Assembly (NCBI GenBank): GCA_022648545.1
Contig: JALCMP010000002.1
Location: 184,784-248,783 of the forward strand
Origin: Bacteroidales bacterium
GTDB taxonomy: Bacteria > Bacteroidota > Bacteroidia > Bacteroidales > UBA932
DNA: 64,000 nt
Direction: 5' to 3'
The translations under genes were made by a program, and so were the position numbers. The notes below the pieces were generated by a model, which had not been told where the DNA came from, did no database searches, and worked only from the letters and a program-made list of their open reading frames with translations. Below, one piece after another: positions 26,524-36,432 of this stretch (its first letter is position 1; each line of letters begins with the position of its first letter).

Positions 26524-28959
26524 CTACTTTGCCATTATTTTGACAGACGATTTTCCCAGACCTTCGGCCCGGGCTGCAAATATTATTTCGCCCTTCTTTT
26601 CAGAAGATGAAATTATAGCAGTTAATTGTCCGCTGAAAAGATGCATGTGCGGTTCCTGAAACGATTCCAGACAGGTAGGATCTCCGTTTGCGGAAGCTAT
26701 GAACGTTCCGGATCCTGAAACGGAGAAATTTACCAGAAGAGAAGCCGAAGGACATATGTTTCCTTTTTTGTCGACCACCTTTACGTTTATAAATACCAGA
26801 TCCCTGCCATTTTCCGAAATGATCTTGCGGTTTGGGGTAAGAACAAGATGATCCGGTTTGCCGGCTGTCCTGATAATTTTTTCATCGGCGGCTCTGCCTG
26901 CGGAATCATATGCTATTACCTTAAGTTCTCCCGGCTCATATTCAACATCGTTCCACATAAGACGGAAACGCGACATATTATCTTTCATGTTTTTGCACCG
27001 TACGCCGCAGCTTCTGCCGTTTACGAACAATTCAGCCCGGGGATAAGATGTATACACAAAAACTGGCGTTTTTTTACCTTCCCTTCCGGGCCAGGTCCAG
27101 TGAGGCAAAATATGAAGCGTAGGAGATTTTTTATTCCACACGGAACGATAAAGATAATATCTGTCCTTTGGTATGTATGCCAGATCTATAATGCCGAAAA
27201 GCGAACTGTGGCTCGGCCAGGCATCCGTATCATAAGGAGAAGGTTCCCCCAGATAATCGAATCCGCTCCATACGAACTGACCTATTACCCATGGATAATC
27301 GTCGTCGGCTGCAAGATCATCGTCGGGTATATTGGACCATGTGCAATATTCCGTATCGTATGAAGAGGACTGGTTGCCGGGATGCAATGCATTCGCTTTC
27401 TTTTCAGGAGGGAAGAAATACACACCTCTGGAACTTACGGTTGATGCAGATTCGCTGGCGAACAACAATCCCTGCGGCAAAATAGAATAGGCTTTTTCAT
27501 AATATGGGACCTTGTAATTAAATGCCGGAATATCCAATGAAGCAGCAAATCCATTTTTAAGGACGCTTCCTATCTGATCCATGCCGCACGTTACCGGTCT
27601 TCCAGGATCTTCGTTGTGACATATGGAAATAAGGCGTCTTGCAACAAGATATCCGTAAGGAGACCGCTGTTCGCCTACTTCGTTTCCTATACTCCACATT
27701 ATAACGGAAGGATGATTACGGAAATGTCTTATCATATCCCTTGTATCGGTTTCGGCCCATGCGTCGAAATAAAGATTATAACCGTTCCTGCACTTAGGAG
27801 AGTTCCAACTGTCGAATGTCTCCGGGACAACCATCAGTCCCATTTTGTCACACAAAGAAACAAGCTCAGTCGAAGGCATATTATGCGCGGTTCTTATGGC
27901 ATCGCAGCCCATATTCTTAAGAAGCTCCAGTCTGTATTTTAAAGCAGAAACGTTCAGCGCGGCACCAAGCGGCCCCAGATCGTGATGCAGGCAAACGCCG
28001 TGTATCTTGCGAATTTTTCCGTTGAGTAAAAAGCCCTTGTCAGGCCTGAATTCAATAGTACGGATCCCAAATTTAGTGGAATATTCGTCCGCCAGACGGT
28101 CTCCGCAATATATCCTGGACTCGGCGGTGTATAACGAAGGTGTTTCAGGAGACCATAAGGACGGCTCCGGAATTATAAAATTCTGGCGGGCCGGGAGTGA
28201 ATCGTAAATTCTTTCCTTGTTCTCCTTTACGGCAACAACATCGCCGTTTTTATCTTTTATTTCCGTATGAATTCTAAGCAGCGTCCCGTTTGCCGCGCCT
28301 GCTACCTTCATTTGAAGTTTTACAGAAGCATAATCTCCGCCGACATAAGGAGTAGTAACATAAGTCCCCCAAACAGGTATATGAATCTTGTCTGTTATAA
28401 TAAGATGCACGTTTCTATATAAGCCGGCTCCGGAATACCATCTCGAAGATTCGGGCTTGTTATGAAGATGTACCTTTAACGTATTGGCCCCGGGATTTAC
28501 GGCATCCGTTATATCACAGTAAAAAGCACTGTACCCATACGGCCTAGCCCCGACCTTTTCCCCGTTGACATAAACTTCGGCGTTGCCCATTGCTCCGTCG
28601 AACAGCAGTGTAACCGTCCTGTCTTTTATATCATTTTCGGATAATTCTATATTTCTTTTATAAATCCCCGTTCCTACATATGGCAGTCCGCCGGTTCGGC
28701 CTGTTTTAAGGGTGGACTTCTTTTCCATATTCTGCGTTACGATAACCTTTTGCAGGTCGTTCCCCCTGTCGAAAGGGCCGTATATGGCCCAGTCATGTGG
28801 TACGCTGACCTTCTTCCATTTAGATCCGGGCGTCTCTTCTCCTCTGATGAATTGCCAATCGTTTTGCAGCAAAAGCTCGCGGCGTTCGCTGTAAGCTTTT
28901 GCCGGAAACGATAAGGACATAAGAAATATTGAAATCAAAAAAAGATCGATCCTTCTCAT
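26524..28959 (-). CDS. Glycoside hydrolase family 2, probable beta-galactosidase
   Basis: An 811-residue exported enzyme (signal MRRIDLFLISIFLMSLSFPAKA). The N-terminal sugar-binding beta-sandwich has the VPHDWAIYGPFD and YRNVHLIITD blocks. The immunoglobulin-like domain and TIM barrel follow, with HGVCLHHDLGPLGAALN, the acid/base Glu in WSIGNEVGEQ near residue 423 and the nucleophile Glu in FASESAS near 502. C-terminal Ig-like domains (DUF4982 type) complete it. In this locus it would remove terminal galactose from galacto-oligosaccharides released by GH53. It is the last gene of the PUL operon. Confidence 0.9.
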   Translation of the reverse strand: MRRIDLFLISIFLMSLSFPAKAYSERRELLLQNDWQFIRGEETPGSKWKKVSVPHDWAIYGPFDRGNDLQKVIVTQNMEKKSTLKTGRTGGLPYVGTGIYKRNIELSENDIKDRTVTLLFDGAMGNAEVYVNGEKVGARPYGYSAFYCDITDAVNPGANTLKVHLHNKPESSRWYSGAGLYRNVHLIITDKIHIPVWGTYVTTPYVGGDYASVKLQMKVAGAANGTLLRIHTEIKDKNGDVVAVKENKERIYDSLPARQNFIIPEPSLWSPETPSLYTAESRIYCGDRLADEYSTKFGIRTIEFRPDKGFLLNGKIRKIHGVCLHHDLGPLGAALNVSALKYRLELLKNMGCDAIRTAHNMPSTELVSLCDKMGLMVVPETFDSWNSPKCRNGYNLYFDAWAETDTRDMIRHFRNHPSVIMWSIGNEVGEQRSPYGYLVARRLISICHNEDPGRPVTCGMDQIGSVLKNGFAASLDIPAFNYKVPYYEKAYSILPQGLLFASESASTVSSRGVYFFPPEKKANALHPGNQSSSYDTEYCTWSNIPDDDLAADDDYPWVIGQFVWSGFDYLGEPSPYDTDAWPSHSSLFGIIDLAYIPKDRYYLYRSVWNKKSPTLHILPHWTWPGREGKKTPVFVYTSYPRAELFVNGRSCGVRCKNMKDNMSRFRLMWNDVEYEPGELKVIAYDSAGRAADEKIIRTAGKPDHLVLTPNRKIISENGRDLVFINVKVVDKKGNICPSASLLVNFSVSGSGTFIASANGDPTCLESFQEPHMHLFSGQLTAIISSSEKKGEIIFAARAEGLGKSSVKIMAK

Positions 28960-28962
28960 AAT

Positions 28963-30015
28963 TTAATTTTTGAATGCGTCCAGAGCTTCGGTTGGAGTCC
29001 CGTTTACAAAGCACCCCTTCTTGTATCCGCCATTATATCCCACAGGAGCTTCGGGTTCCCAATAAAATATTCCCTTGCATTCTCCTCCGGTATTATTCTT
29101 CGCCTTGTTTTTCAAATCGGTTAAAAAGGCCCTGCACTCTTCGGCCTTATCGTAATCCATTCCTACTTCACATATCATTACCGGTTTACCGTATGTTTTA
29201 TACAGCGTATTTATATTGGCTATACATGTATTTACCGGCGTTTGCCAACCGTCTGCTTCGGGATAAAGAGACATACCTATCATATCATATTCGCCGCCAT
29301 ATATTTTCAGCACTCCGAATATCCTGTTGTACAGCGATATATTGTCTCCGCTGTCTATGTGGATTATTACCATGGCATTCGGAAAGACTTTCTTCACCGC
29401 ATTATAACCGGCATTTACAAGATCGGCGTAATTCTGACCGTTCTTGTAAGATCCGAGCGGATATAACATCCCGCCGCGCGTTTCATTCCCAACCTGAACC
29501 CATTTCGGCTCAACTCCGTATGCCATAAGCATGTTCATCATTTCGGAAGTGTGATCGGCAACTGCCTTCTTGAGTTCGTCCATATCGAAATCAGCCCATG
29601 CAGCCGGGGTTTTCTGATTTCCGGGATCGGCCCAGGTATCGCTGTAATGGAAATCTATCATTACATCAAGACCGAGAGCAGCCGCACGACGTGCCTTTAC
29701 AAGTACGTCCCCGGCATTGTTCCATCCTTCGGAGGGATCGACCCATACCCTGAGCCGTATGGCATTTACTCCGTATTCCTTTAACAGGGCCATGCATTCG
29801 GTGGCAACGCCGGTCGAATCATAAAAGATATTACCTTCTTTTTCCAGCTCGGTAATCCAGCTAACATCGGCTCCCTTTGCGAAAACATTTTCCGTAGATA
29901 TAATATTGGTTCCCGTTCCGTTTCCTCCTCCGTTATCATTATTCTTGTTGCAGGAGAAAAGCGTTACGCATATTATAAATGCGGCAGCCGGAAAAATATA
30001 TTTTAAAAATCTCAT
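28963..30015 (-). CDS. GH53 endo-beta-1,4-galactanase, lipoprotein
   Basis: A 350-residue enzyme with lipobox LFSC near residue 22 followed by an Asn/Gly-rich linker, as in surface-exposed Bacteroidales lipoproteins. The GH53 barrel is clear: FAKGADVSWITELEKEG, AIRLRVWVDPSEGWNN, IDFHYSDTWADPGNQ, the acid/base Glu in WVQVGNETRGGMLYP near residue 173 and the nucleophile Glu in VMICEVGMDY near 282. GH53 is specific for beta-1,4-galactan, the side chain of rhamnogalacturonan I and arabinogalactan type I. This sets the substrate prediction for the whole locus. Confidence 0.95.
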   Translation of the reverse strand: MRFLKYIFPAAAFIICVTLFSCNKNNDNGGGNGTGTNIISTENVFAKGADVSWITELEKEGNIFYDSTGVATECMALLKEYGVNAIRLRVWVDPSEGWNNAGDVLVKARRAAALGLDVMIDFHYSDTWADPGNQKTPAAWADFDMDELKKAVADHTSEMMNMLMAYGVEPKWVQVGNETRGGMLYPLGSYKNGQNYADLVNAGYNAVKKVFPNAMVIIHIDSGDNISLYNRIFGVLKIYGGEYDMIGMSLYPEADGWQTPVNTCIANINTLYKTYGKPVMICEVGMDYDKAEECRAFLTDLKNKAKNNTGGECKGIFYWEPEAPVGYNGGYKKGCFVNGTPTEALDAFKN

Positions 30016-30016
30016 G

Positions 30017-31774
30017 TTAATTTGCTGTTATGGTATACTTTAATTGTGAAGGATCGTTAAGATCCAATGTTATGGTGCAGCTTCCCGCCGCTATGGACGG
30101 CATAAACTCGGTAGTACCCGGTTCAAGTATCCCGTCGGAATTGGAATCCGTATAAGCCCAGTTCCAGTCGCCGTTTATGATGAACTTGATTCCATACGTT
30201 CCCCAACTTGACGGATTACAGGTTGCCGTCCATAATTTTGAAGAACTGTCATAGGTCATTACATCTGAAGTAAGAGACCATTCGTTGAAATCTCCGAGTA
30301 CGGATATGGATGTAATGGCGGTTTTACTCCATGAACGGGAAGAATCGTTAAAATTTGCTTCTATGTAAAAATATCCTCCGGCATCGAACCATATGTTCCA
30401 TTTGTCGGAAGAACAGTATAGTCTGTACAACCCGGTATTATCTACGGGAGCCGAACCATATATTTTTCCGGTTCCGTCGGAAGCATCGGAAAACATAAAG
30501 TTTTCCCACTCTGAAGCATTGTAGAATCCTGTATATTTTGCATCGCTCGAAGACGAATATAACGAAGTTTTTACAATTGAATTGTCGTCCTTGTCTACAA
30601 TATACATCCATTGCGAAGAAGGGACTGCATAATCATTATCTGCGGGCCATTTATCATCTCCTCCGCCGATGGACTGTTCTCCGTCCTTTAATACATAATT
30701 ACTGCCGTCGAGGTAAATGAACAAGGTATATGTCCCGGCGGAAGGGATAGAAAGACCGGTTGCCCCGCTGCCCTTTACAAAAGAAACGGAGCCATCCGCA
30801 CCTAGCCCCAGCGAGAAAGGAAAATCTTTTGCGGCATCATTGTCCGTTCCGGTATTTATGTCATATAATTTTCCCGTACCCGAAATATTTACGGTCTCAT
30901 TATCATTTGCGGTAGTAATAACAACTCCCCATAAATGATCGTCGGAATCGAACGTCATTGCCATTTCTTTTCCTTCTTCGGATGCCGTCATTTCCGGAAT
31001 ATTTATGGCAGACCAGTGTTTGGCAGCCCTGCTCATATAAACGTAATGGCATCCTTTGGTCTCCGGGAACCAGCAGCTCCACATCGTACTTTTATCCGAA
31101 AGAAGGAAAGGTGTCCCCTCTTCGGAATTGTTGCCCCATACGGTTCCGTCGTTTTCTACGAAATAGAAATTCTGCCATGTACCTTTAGTTACCGCAAAAC
31201 CTTCATACTCTCCGTCCTCATTTGCCGAAGTAAGCTTGGCCAATATTGTCTGTTCGGAATTGGTAGAGCGCATGCTGACTTTAGACATATCTATTACATA
31301 AGCCGTTACATTAACAATAATTACAGAGCTGTATAATGGTTCCATATTGTTCCCTATTACGGACTTTATTCTTATATATAAAGGTGCCGAAACGTCTTTT
31401 TCAAAACCTAAAGCCAGAACTATAGTATTAAGCTGTTTAACGGTATACTGATATGAATATACTCCGTCTTCCATCTGCTCATTCCTGAGAGTTCCCGAGA
31501 AATCCCGGCTTGCGCTGAATTGTACGGTATTGGTTATAGCATAATTCCGCGCCCTGTAAGACGTGTCGCTTAAAGTTAAAGTTCCGTTGTCGGTCCAATA
31601 TAACGAAAGAGCCAGATCCGAAGAGTTCTCAACTTTAAGCACTATGGATTCATCAGATGTGCTGCCGGCTACTACTGCATTAAATGCAGTAGTAAGTTTT
31701 TCTCCGTCATTGCTGCATGAAGCAAATAAAAGGACGGCGGACAGTAAGAAAACTATTTGTTTTAATATTTTCAT
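30017..31774 (-). CDS. SusE/SusF-like glycan-binding lipoprotein
   Basis: A 585-residue lipoprotein (lipobox FASC). Residues 20-150 match the SusE N-terminal domain (STSDESIVLKVENSSDLALS). Two similar beta modules follow, each with the pattern GxWxNFxFxxxDGTxWG...LYxL, then a C-terminal carbohydrate-binding-like domain (ISVLGDFNEWSLTSDVMTYD ... DWNWAYTDSNSDG). Aromatic-rich surfaces fit polysaccharide binding outside the cell. Position between SusD and GH53 is the usual one for the surface glycan-binding protein. Confidence 0.88.
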   Translation of the reverse strand: MKILKQIVFLLSAVLLFASCSNDGEKLTTAFNAVVAGSTSDESIVLKVENSSDLALSLYWTDNGTLTLSDTSYRARNYAITNTVQFSASRDFSGTLRNEQMEDGVYSYQYTVKQLNTIVLALGFEKDVSAPLYIRIKSVIGNNMEPLYSSVIIVNVTAYVIDMSKVSMRSTNSEQTILAKLTSANEDGEYEGFAVTKGTWQNFYFVENDGTVWGNNSEEGTPFLLSDKSTMWSCWFPETKGCHYVYMSRAAKHWSAINIPEMTASEEGKEMAMTFDSDDHLWGVVITTANDNETVNISGTGKLYDINTGTDNDAAKDFPFSLGLGADGSVSFVKGSGATGLSIPSAGTYTLFIYLDGSNYVLKDGEQSIGGGDDKWPADNDYAVPSSQWMYIVDKDDNSIVKTSLYSSSSDAKYTGFYNASEWENFMFSDASDGTGKIYGSAPVDNTGLYRLYCSSDKWNIWFDAGGYFYIEANFNDSSRSWSKTAITSISVLGDFNEWSLTSDVMTYDSSSKLWTATCNPSSWGTYGIKFIINGDWNWAYTDSNSDGILEPGTTEFMPSIAAGSCTITLDLNDPSQLKYTITAN

Positions 31775-31794
31775 TTCCGTGAAGTTTAAATCGG

Positions 31795-33381
31795 TTAATA
31801 ATTTTCATTATGAAGATTGGGGTTGGACGAGAGTTCCGTTGATGGTATAGGGTAAACATTATATTTAGAATCTACCTTTTTACCGTCCTTGACCCCGCCT
31901 TTCCACTGCCAGAGATAATCTCCTCCCGTAAACAGGCCGAATCTTATAAGATCGGTGCGTCTTGTACTTTCCAGATACAACTCTCTGGCACGCTCGTCTA
32001 TAATATAACCGAGAGTCATATCAGCATCCGAAATATCTCCGGAATCGTTTCCATAAGCCCTTTCCCTTATTTTATTCAAATACCCCAGGGCATCGGCTCT
32101 TGTCGCTCCCTTACCTCCGCGAAGCACGGCTTCGGCAAACATAAGATATACGTCCGACAAACGGAAAACAGGGAGATCAGTATCCACTCCGTTAGAACTC
32201 GTATTTGAAGCAGCTTCTCCGCTATCCGTAATATTGCTCCATTTTTCACAGAAATATCCTTCGGACTGATCGTCTACAGATCCGTTGAGGTATTGTGTCT
32301 GGCCGTCGCGATAAAACATGGCTCTTTTGTCCGTATTACCGGTAACATCAGAAAATTTAGATGTAAATTCGCCTCTTAATCTGAACATGCCCCAGCCGCT
32401 GGATATTCCGTAATTTGCAGGATCCTGTGAACTGGTACTTCCGACTTCTCCGCAAACAATATACGTTGTAGCTCCCCATGAAACAGTATGATCTGCATCC
32501 ACTTCAAAAGAGAATATTATCTCGTCGGTACGTTTTTGATTGTCGGCATTGAATAATTCAGAATAATCGGAATACAGGGAAAAGCCGTATGCCATAACCT
32601 TTTTACAATAAGTAATACAATCGGAATAATGATCCTCGGAAGTATAAACTTCTGCATTCAAATAAAGTTTTGCCAGCAGAGCATCTGCTGCGGCACTCGA
32701 AGCTCTTCCGTATTCACATTCCGAAGGAATAGGAAGCTTATCTTCTATTTCCGTCAATTCGGATTCAATATACGAGAATAATTCCTTGCCGGTATATGCC
32801 GGAGGAGTATACGCTCCTACCGGATCATTTTCATCTACAAATGGTCCCTGCCCGTAAAGATCGAGCACATAATAGTATGCAAGCGCCCTCAGAAAACGCG
32901 CTTCGTTTCTTTCGTTTTTTATTTCCGTTTGTTCCCCTTCAGTAAAGCCGGAAATACGGTTGTCAGTGGAATTACGTACGAATTCGTTGCAGAGAGCTAT
33001 GGTATAATACAACCTGTAATATACGTCGGTAATCCAGGGATCGTTGTCATCCCATGAGATATATGTAAGATCCCCTATATTATCTCCTTCCAGCCACGTA
33101 CTGGCTATTTCATCGGTAGGAGCTTCCTGCATGTTAAAGTATCCGCGCATTAAATCATACCCGCCGTTGCTTGCAATATCGGCGTTCCCTCCGCCTTTCT
33201 CCTGACCTGCTATTACATAAGAGGCATAAAGCTTGGCAAGAACCGATTTATAATTGGCTGCGGTAGTATATACGCTGGCGGAAGTAGTCTTCTTAACCGG
33301 GCTTTGATTCAAATCCCCGGCACAGGAAACAATAGCCAGAGAGAATATGGATATTATTATATATGATATTATTTTTTTCAT
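31795..33381 (-). CDS. SusD/RagB-family nutrient-binding lipoprotein
   Basis: A 528-residue outer-membrane lipoprotein (lipobox AIVSC). Family blocks are YTTAANYKSVLAKLYASYV, NEARFLRALAYYYVLDLYGQ near residue 165, the TPR-like helices AAADALLAKLYLNAEVY, and the C-terminal RLSDVYLMFAEAVLR and ERARELYLESTRRTDLIRFG. It forms the lid of the SusC channel and binds the glycan. It is 18 bases downstream of susC. Confidence 0.96.
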   Translation of the reverse strand: MKKIISYIIISIFSLAIVSCAGDLNQSPVKKTTSASVYTTAANYKSVLAKLYASYVIAGQEKGGGNADIASNGGYDLMRGYFNMQEAPTDEIASTWLEGDNIGDLTYISWDDNDPWITDVYYRLYYTIALCNEFVRNSTDNRISGFTEGEQTEIKNERNEARFLRALAYYYVLDLYGQGPFVDENDPVGAYTPPAYTGKELFSYIESELTEIEDKLPIPSECEYGRASSAAADALLAKLYLNAEVYTSEDHYSDCITYCKKVMAYGFSLYSDYSELFNADNQKRTDEIIFSFEVDADHTVSWGATTYIVCGEVGSTSSQDPANYGISSGWGMFRLRGEFTSKFSDVTGNTDKRAMFYRDGQTQYLNGSVDDQSEGYFCEKWSNITDSGEAASNTSSNGVDTDLPVFRLSDVYLMFAEAVLRGGKGATRADALGYLNKIRERAYGNDSGDISDADMTLGYIIDERARELYLESTRRTDLIRFGLFTGGDYLWQWKGGVKDGKKVDSKYNVYPIPSTELSSNPNLHNENY

Positions 33382-33399
33382 TGCTAATCCTCCTTAATA

Positions 33400-36375
33400 T
33401 TAAAATTGCAAACCTACGCCAAGTGAAAAAATACGCGGTCTGGGATAGAAAGAGTTGTCCATTCCGTTAGGAACTTCCGGATCCACTCCGTCATATTTCG
33501 TAATTGTAAAAACATTTTGAACCATTGCGGACAAATTTATTTTACACCATTTAAGCACATCCAGATTATAAGAAAGTGTCATGTTGTCCATTTTAAGAAA
33601 AGAAGCATTCTGCACATAGTAATCCGACAGATACTGTCTGGACTGGAATCCCGTTTTCAGATAGCTGGAACTTAAATTGTTCAATTGGTAAGAATTATAA
33701 GACATCGTACTCCAGGCTCCGGTATTCATCGACATTCCGTTGTACACGTAGTTTCCGAGATTTGCTCTGAAGCTCATGCTCAAAGACCATTTTTTATAAT
33801 TAAAATCCGTACTGAACCCGAAGATCCATTTCGGAGCCGGAGAATGATAATGGTAAAGATCGGCACTGGTTATCTTGCCGTCCTTATTTAGGTCGGCATA
33901 CTGCCCTTCGATAGGTTTTCCGGTTTCCTGATCGTACAATTGCTTATAAACATAAAAGCTGTACGGTGCATAACCTTCCGTAAGGACCTGAAAATAATAA
34001 GAATCTATTACGGGACCTACGGAGGTATTTACGGTTTTCGTCCCCTTTACCAACGATAGATTCGTAATTTCACTTTTCTGCCTTGTGACATTAAAGTTCA
34101 TACGTACGGTCATATCCTTCGTCTTTACGGGAACGACATTCAAGGTAAATTCCAGACCATGACTTTTTACATTACCAACATTCGTAAGTATCTGCTTGTC
34201 AAAATTAGTACCGGCCGCAGTCGGTACCGTTGCAAGCAGGTCCTTTGTTTTGCGGTAATAATAATCCACGCTGCCGCCAAGACGATCGTCAAAGAACCCG
34301 AAATCAAATCCGGCATTATACGAATCCGTAGTTTCCCATTTCAGATCCGAAACATATGCTTCCGGTCTGTATGTATAAACAGGCGTACCTCCGAAAATAT
34401 ATTGAGCTCCGTCCTGGCTATACGTATACACCGGTAAATAGTTATAATTACCTATTCCAGCCTGTTGTCCGGTTACACCGTAGCTCAGACGCAGTTTCAA
34501 ATTGCTGACGATTTTACTCTCCTTTAAAAAAGACTCCTCGGAAGCATTCCATGCAAGAGCAACCGAAGGGAAAGTCCCCCAGCGGTTATTCTTGGAAAAA
34601 CGTGACGTACCGTCCCTTCTTGCCGTAGCCGTTATCATATATCTCGAATCGTATATGAAATTGACACGGGCATAATACGAAAGCAGCACATGCCTTTCAT
34701 CCGTAGCTGCCGAGGTGGATTGTACATCTCCGGCTACGTTTTTCTCTATATATTCTTCATTAGTATCTTTCCAGTATTGATAATCATAACCGGCAGTAGC
34801 ATCAAGAGTACTTTTTATAGATTTGAAGTCCATTGTATAATTGAAATAAGCGGTAAGGACCCTGTTGTGATTTTTCTGAGGCCCGTAGGAATATCTGCGA
34901 CCGCCGCTCATTATATATTCATATGCAGTTTCAGGGACATATACGTTCCCTTTCCCTTTGGAATAATCGTAACCGGCCGTAGTATGAAACTTCAGGCCCT
35001 TGACCCATGGTAGAATATAATCCATATCTATATTTCCGATGAGACGGTAGACGGTACTTTTAGATCTATACTGATTAAGAAGCCCTACGGGATTCGGCAC
35101 GGCTCTGGTAACAGGAGTACCGGTACCATCTACGACTTCGGTATAACCGTTGAAAAGTGAATTCCCAGAATAAATAGGGATAGTCGGATTCATGGTGGAT
35201 CCTCCCCATATCGCATCGGTTTGTGCAAAACGGTTTTTACTCATACTCCCTTTCAAATTAAAATTGAATTTCAGGGAACCCTTAAGAAAAGAAGGAGAAA
35301 GTGACATGCTTCCCGTATATCTTTTTGCCCTGTCAGTCATCAGGACACCGTTCTGGCGATAAAGGCCGGCAGAAAACCTGTACGGAAAATCATCACGAAA
35401 ACGTCCGGCGACGCTCAGATTATTGTCCGTTCCGTAGGCATTATCAAAAATAGCCTTGTTCCAATTAGTATTGGATGCCCCCAGCAAAACCTTTTGTTCA
35501 TCAGATCCTTTTGCATTTACTATTCCTGAAAACTCCGATCTGGACAGCATGTTTGCGTATTTGAAAGGAGTTTGTAAAGACTGCGTAGTATTGAAATTTA
35601 CGGTAAACTTCCTGATCCCGGTACCTTTTTTAGTAGTTATCAATATAACTCCGTTGGAAGCTCTGGAACCATAAATAGCAGTAGAAGAAGCATCCCTGAG
35701 AACCGTTATGTTTTCTATATCATTGGGATTTATCATACTTAAAAAATTGGAACTTCCGCTTACGCTGCCCCCTATTTCCAAAGGGACTCCGTCTACTACA
35801 ATAAGAGGATCGTTGGACGCATTAAGTGATGCACCACCACGAATACGTATCGTACTACCGGAAGTAGGAGAGCCGCTCGAACTCATTATCTGCACTCCGG
35901 CAATCTTTCCGTTTATAAGTTGTTCAGGAGAATTTACGGCAAGCGATCCATTGAAATCCTTGCTGTTGACGCTCGAAACGGACCCGGTGAGGTCTTTTTT
36001 CCGCTGAGTTCCATAACCTATTACGACCGCCTCGTTAAGGACCATCACATCCGTAGCCATCGTAATTTTCATAGTCCCGGTAGCCGGAATAGTAACGGTT
36101 TTGGAGACATAGCCCAAACATGAAAATTCAAGTGTTTTTATTCCGGATGGAACCGATATGGAAAACCTTCCGGCCGCATCCGTAGAAGTACCTGTTTTAA
36201 TTCCGGGGACGACCACGCTAACCCCCACGAGAGGAGCCTGGTTTTCATCTTTTACGGTCCCCGTAACCGTTCCGGCCCCGCTCTGGGCATAAGCGGTTAA
36301 AGGAAAGACCGCAGCCAGCATCAAGGCCAGGAGCAACAGGGCCTTTTGAAAACGTGTCAAAATCTTATGACTCAT
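33400..36375 (-). CDS. SusC/RagA-family TonB-dependent outer-membrane transporter
   Basis: A 991-residue transporter with a signal peptide ending TAYAQ. A carboxypeptidase-regulatory-like domain comes first (GTVTGTVKDENQAPLVGVSV). A TonB-box-like strand (EAVVIGYGTQRKKDLTGSVS) and the plug (VQIMSSSGSPTSGSTIRIRG, DASSTAIYGSRASNGVILIT) follow. The remainder is a 22-strand barrel ending in IFSLGVGLQF. It imports the oligosaccharides bound by SusD, powered by TonB. The plug, RIRGG and DASSTAIYGSRASNG signatures make the SusC subfamily certain. Confidence 0.97.
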   Translation of the reverse strand: MSHKILTRFQKALLLLALMLAAVFPLTAYAQSGAGTVTGTVKDENQAPLVGVSVVVPGIKTGTSTDAAGRFSISVPSGIKTLEFSCLGYVSKTVTIPATGTMKITMATDVMVLNEAVVIGYGTQRKKDLTGSVSSVNSKDFNGSLAVNSPEQLINGKIAGVQIMSSSGSPTSGSTIRIRGGASLNASNDPLIVVDGVPLEIGGSVSGSSNFLSMINPNDIENITVLRDASSTAIYGSRASNGVILITTKKGTGIRKFTVNFNTTQSLQTPFKYANMLSRSEFSGIVNAKGSDEQKVLLGASNTNWNKAIFDNAYGTDNNLSVAGRFRDDFPYRFSAGLYRQNGVLMTDRAKRYTGSMSLSPSFLKGSLKFNFNLKGSMSKNRFAQTDAIWGGSTMNPTIPIYSGNSLFNGYTEVVDGTGTPVTRAVPNPVGLLNQYRSKSTVYRLIGNIDMDYILPWVKGLKFHTTAGYDYSKGKGNVYVPETAYEYIMSGGRRYSYGPQKNHNRVLTAYFNYTMDFKSIKSTLDATAGYDYQYWKDTNEEYIEKNVAGDVQSTSAATDERHVLLSYYARVNFIYDSRYMITATARRDGTSRFSKNNRWGTFPSVALAWNASEESFLKESKIVSNLKLRLSYGVTGQQAGIGNYNYLPVYTYSQDGAQYIFGGTPVYTYRPEAYVSDLKWETTDSYNAGFDFGFFDDRLGGSVDYYYRKTKDLLATVPTAAGTNFDKQILTNVGNVKSHGLEFTLNVVPVKTKDMTVRMNFNVTRQKSEITNLSLVKGTKTVNTSVGPVIDSYYFQVLTEGYAPYSFYVYKQLYDQETGKPIEGQYADLNKDGKITSADLYHYHSPAPKWIFGFSTDFNYKKWSLSMSFRANLGNYVYNGMSMNTGAWSTMSYNSYQLNNLSSSYLKTGFQSRQYLSDYYVQNASFLKMDNMTLSYNLDVLKWCKINLSAMVQNVFTITKYDGVDPEVPNGMDNSFYPRPRIFSLGVGLQF

Positions 36376-36432
36376 AATTTATGTTTTTAAGGTTAATTAT
36401 TTGTATATGTTCAGTTTTCTCACAGCTTGTTT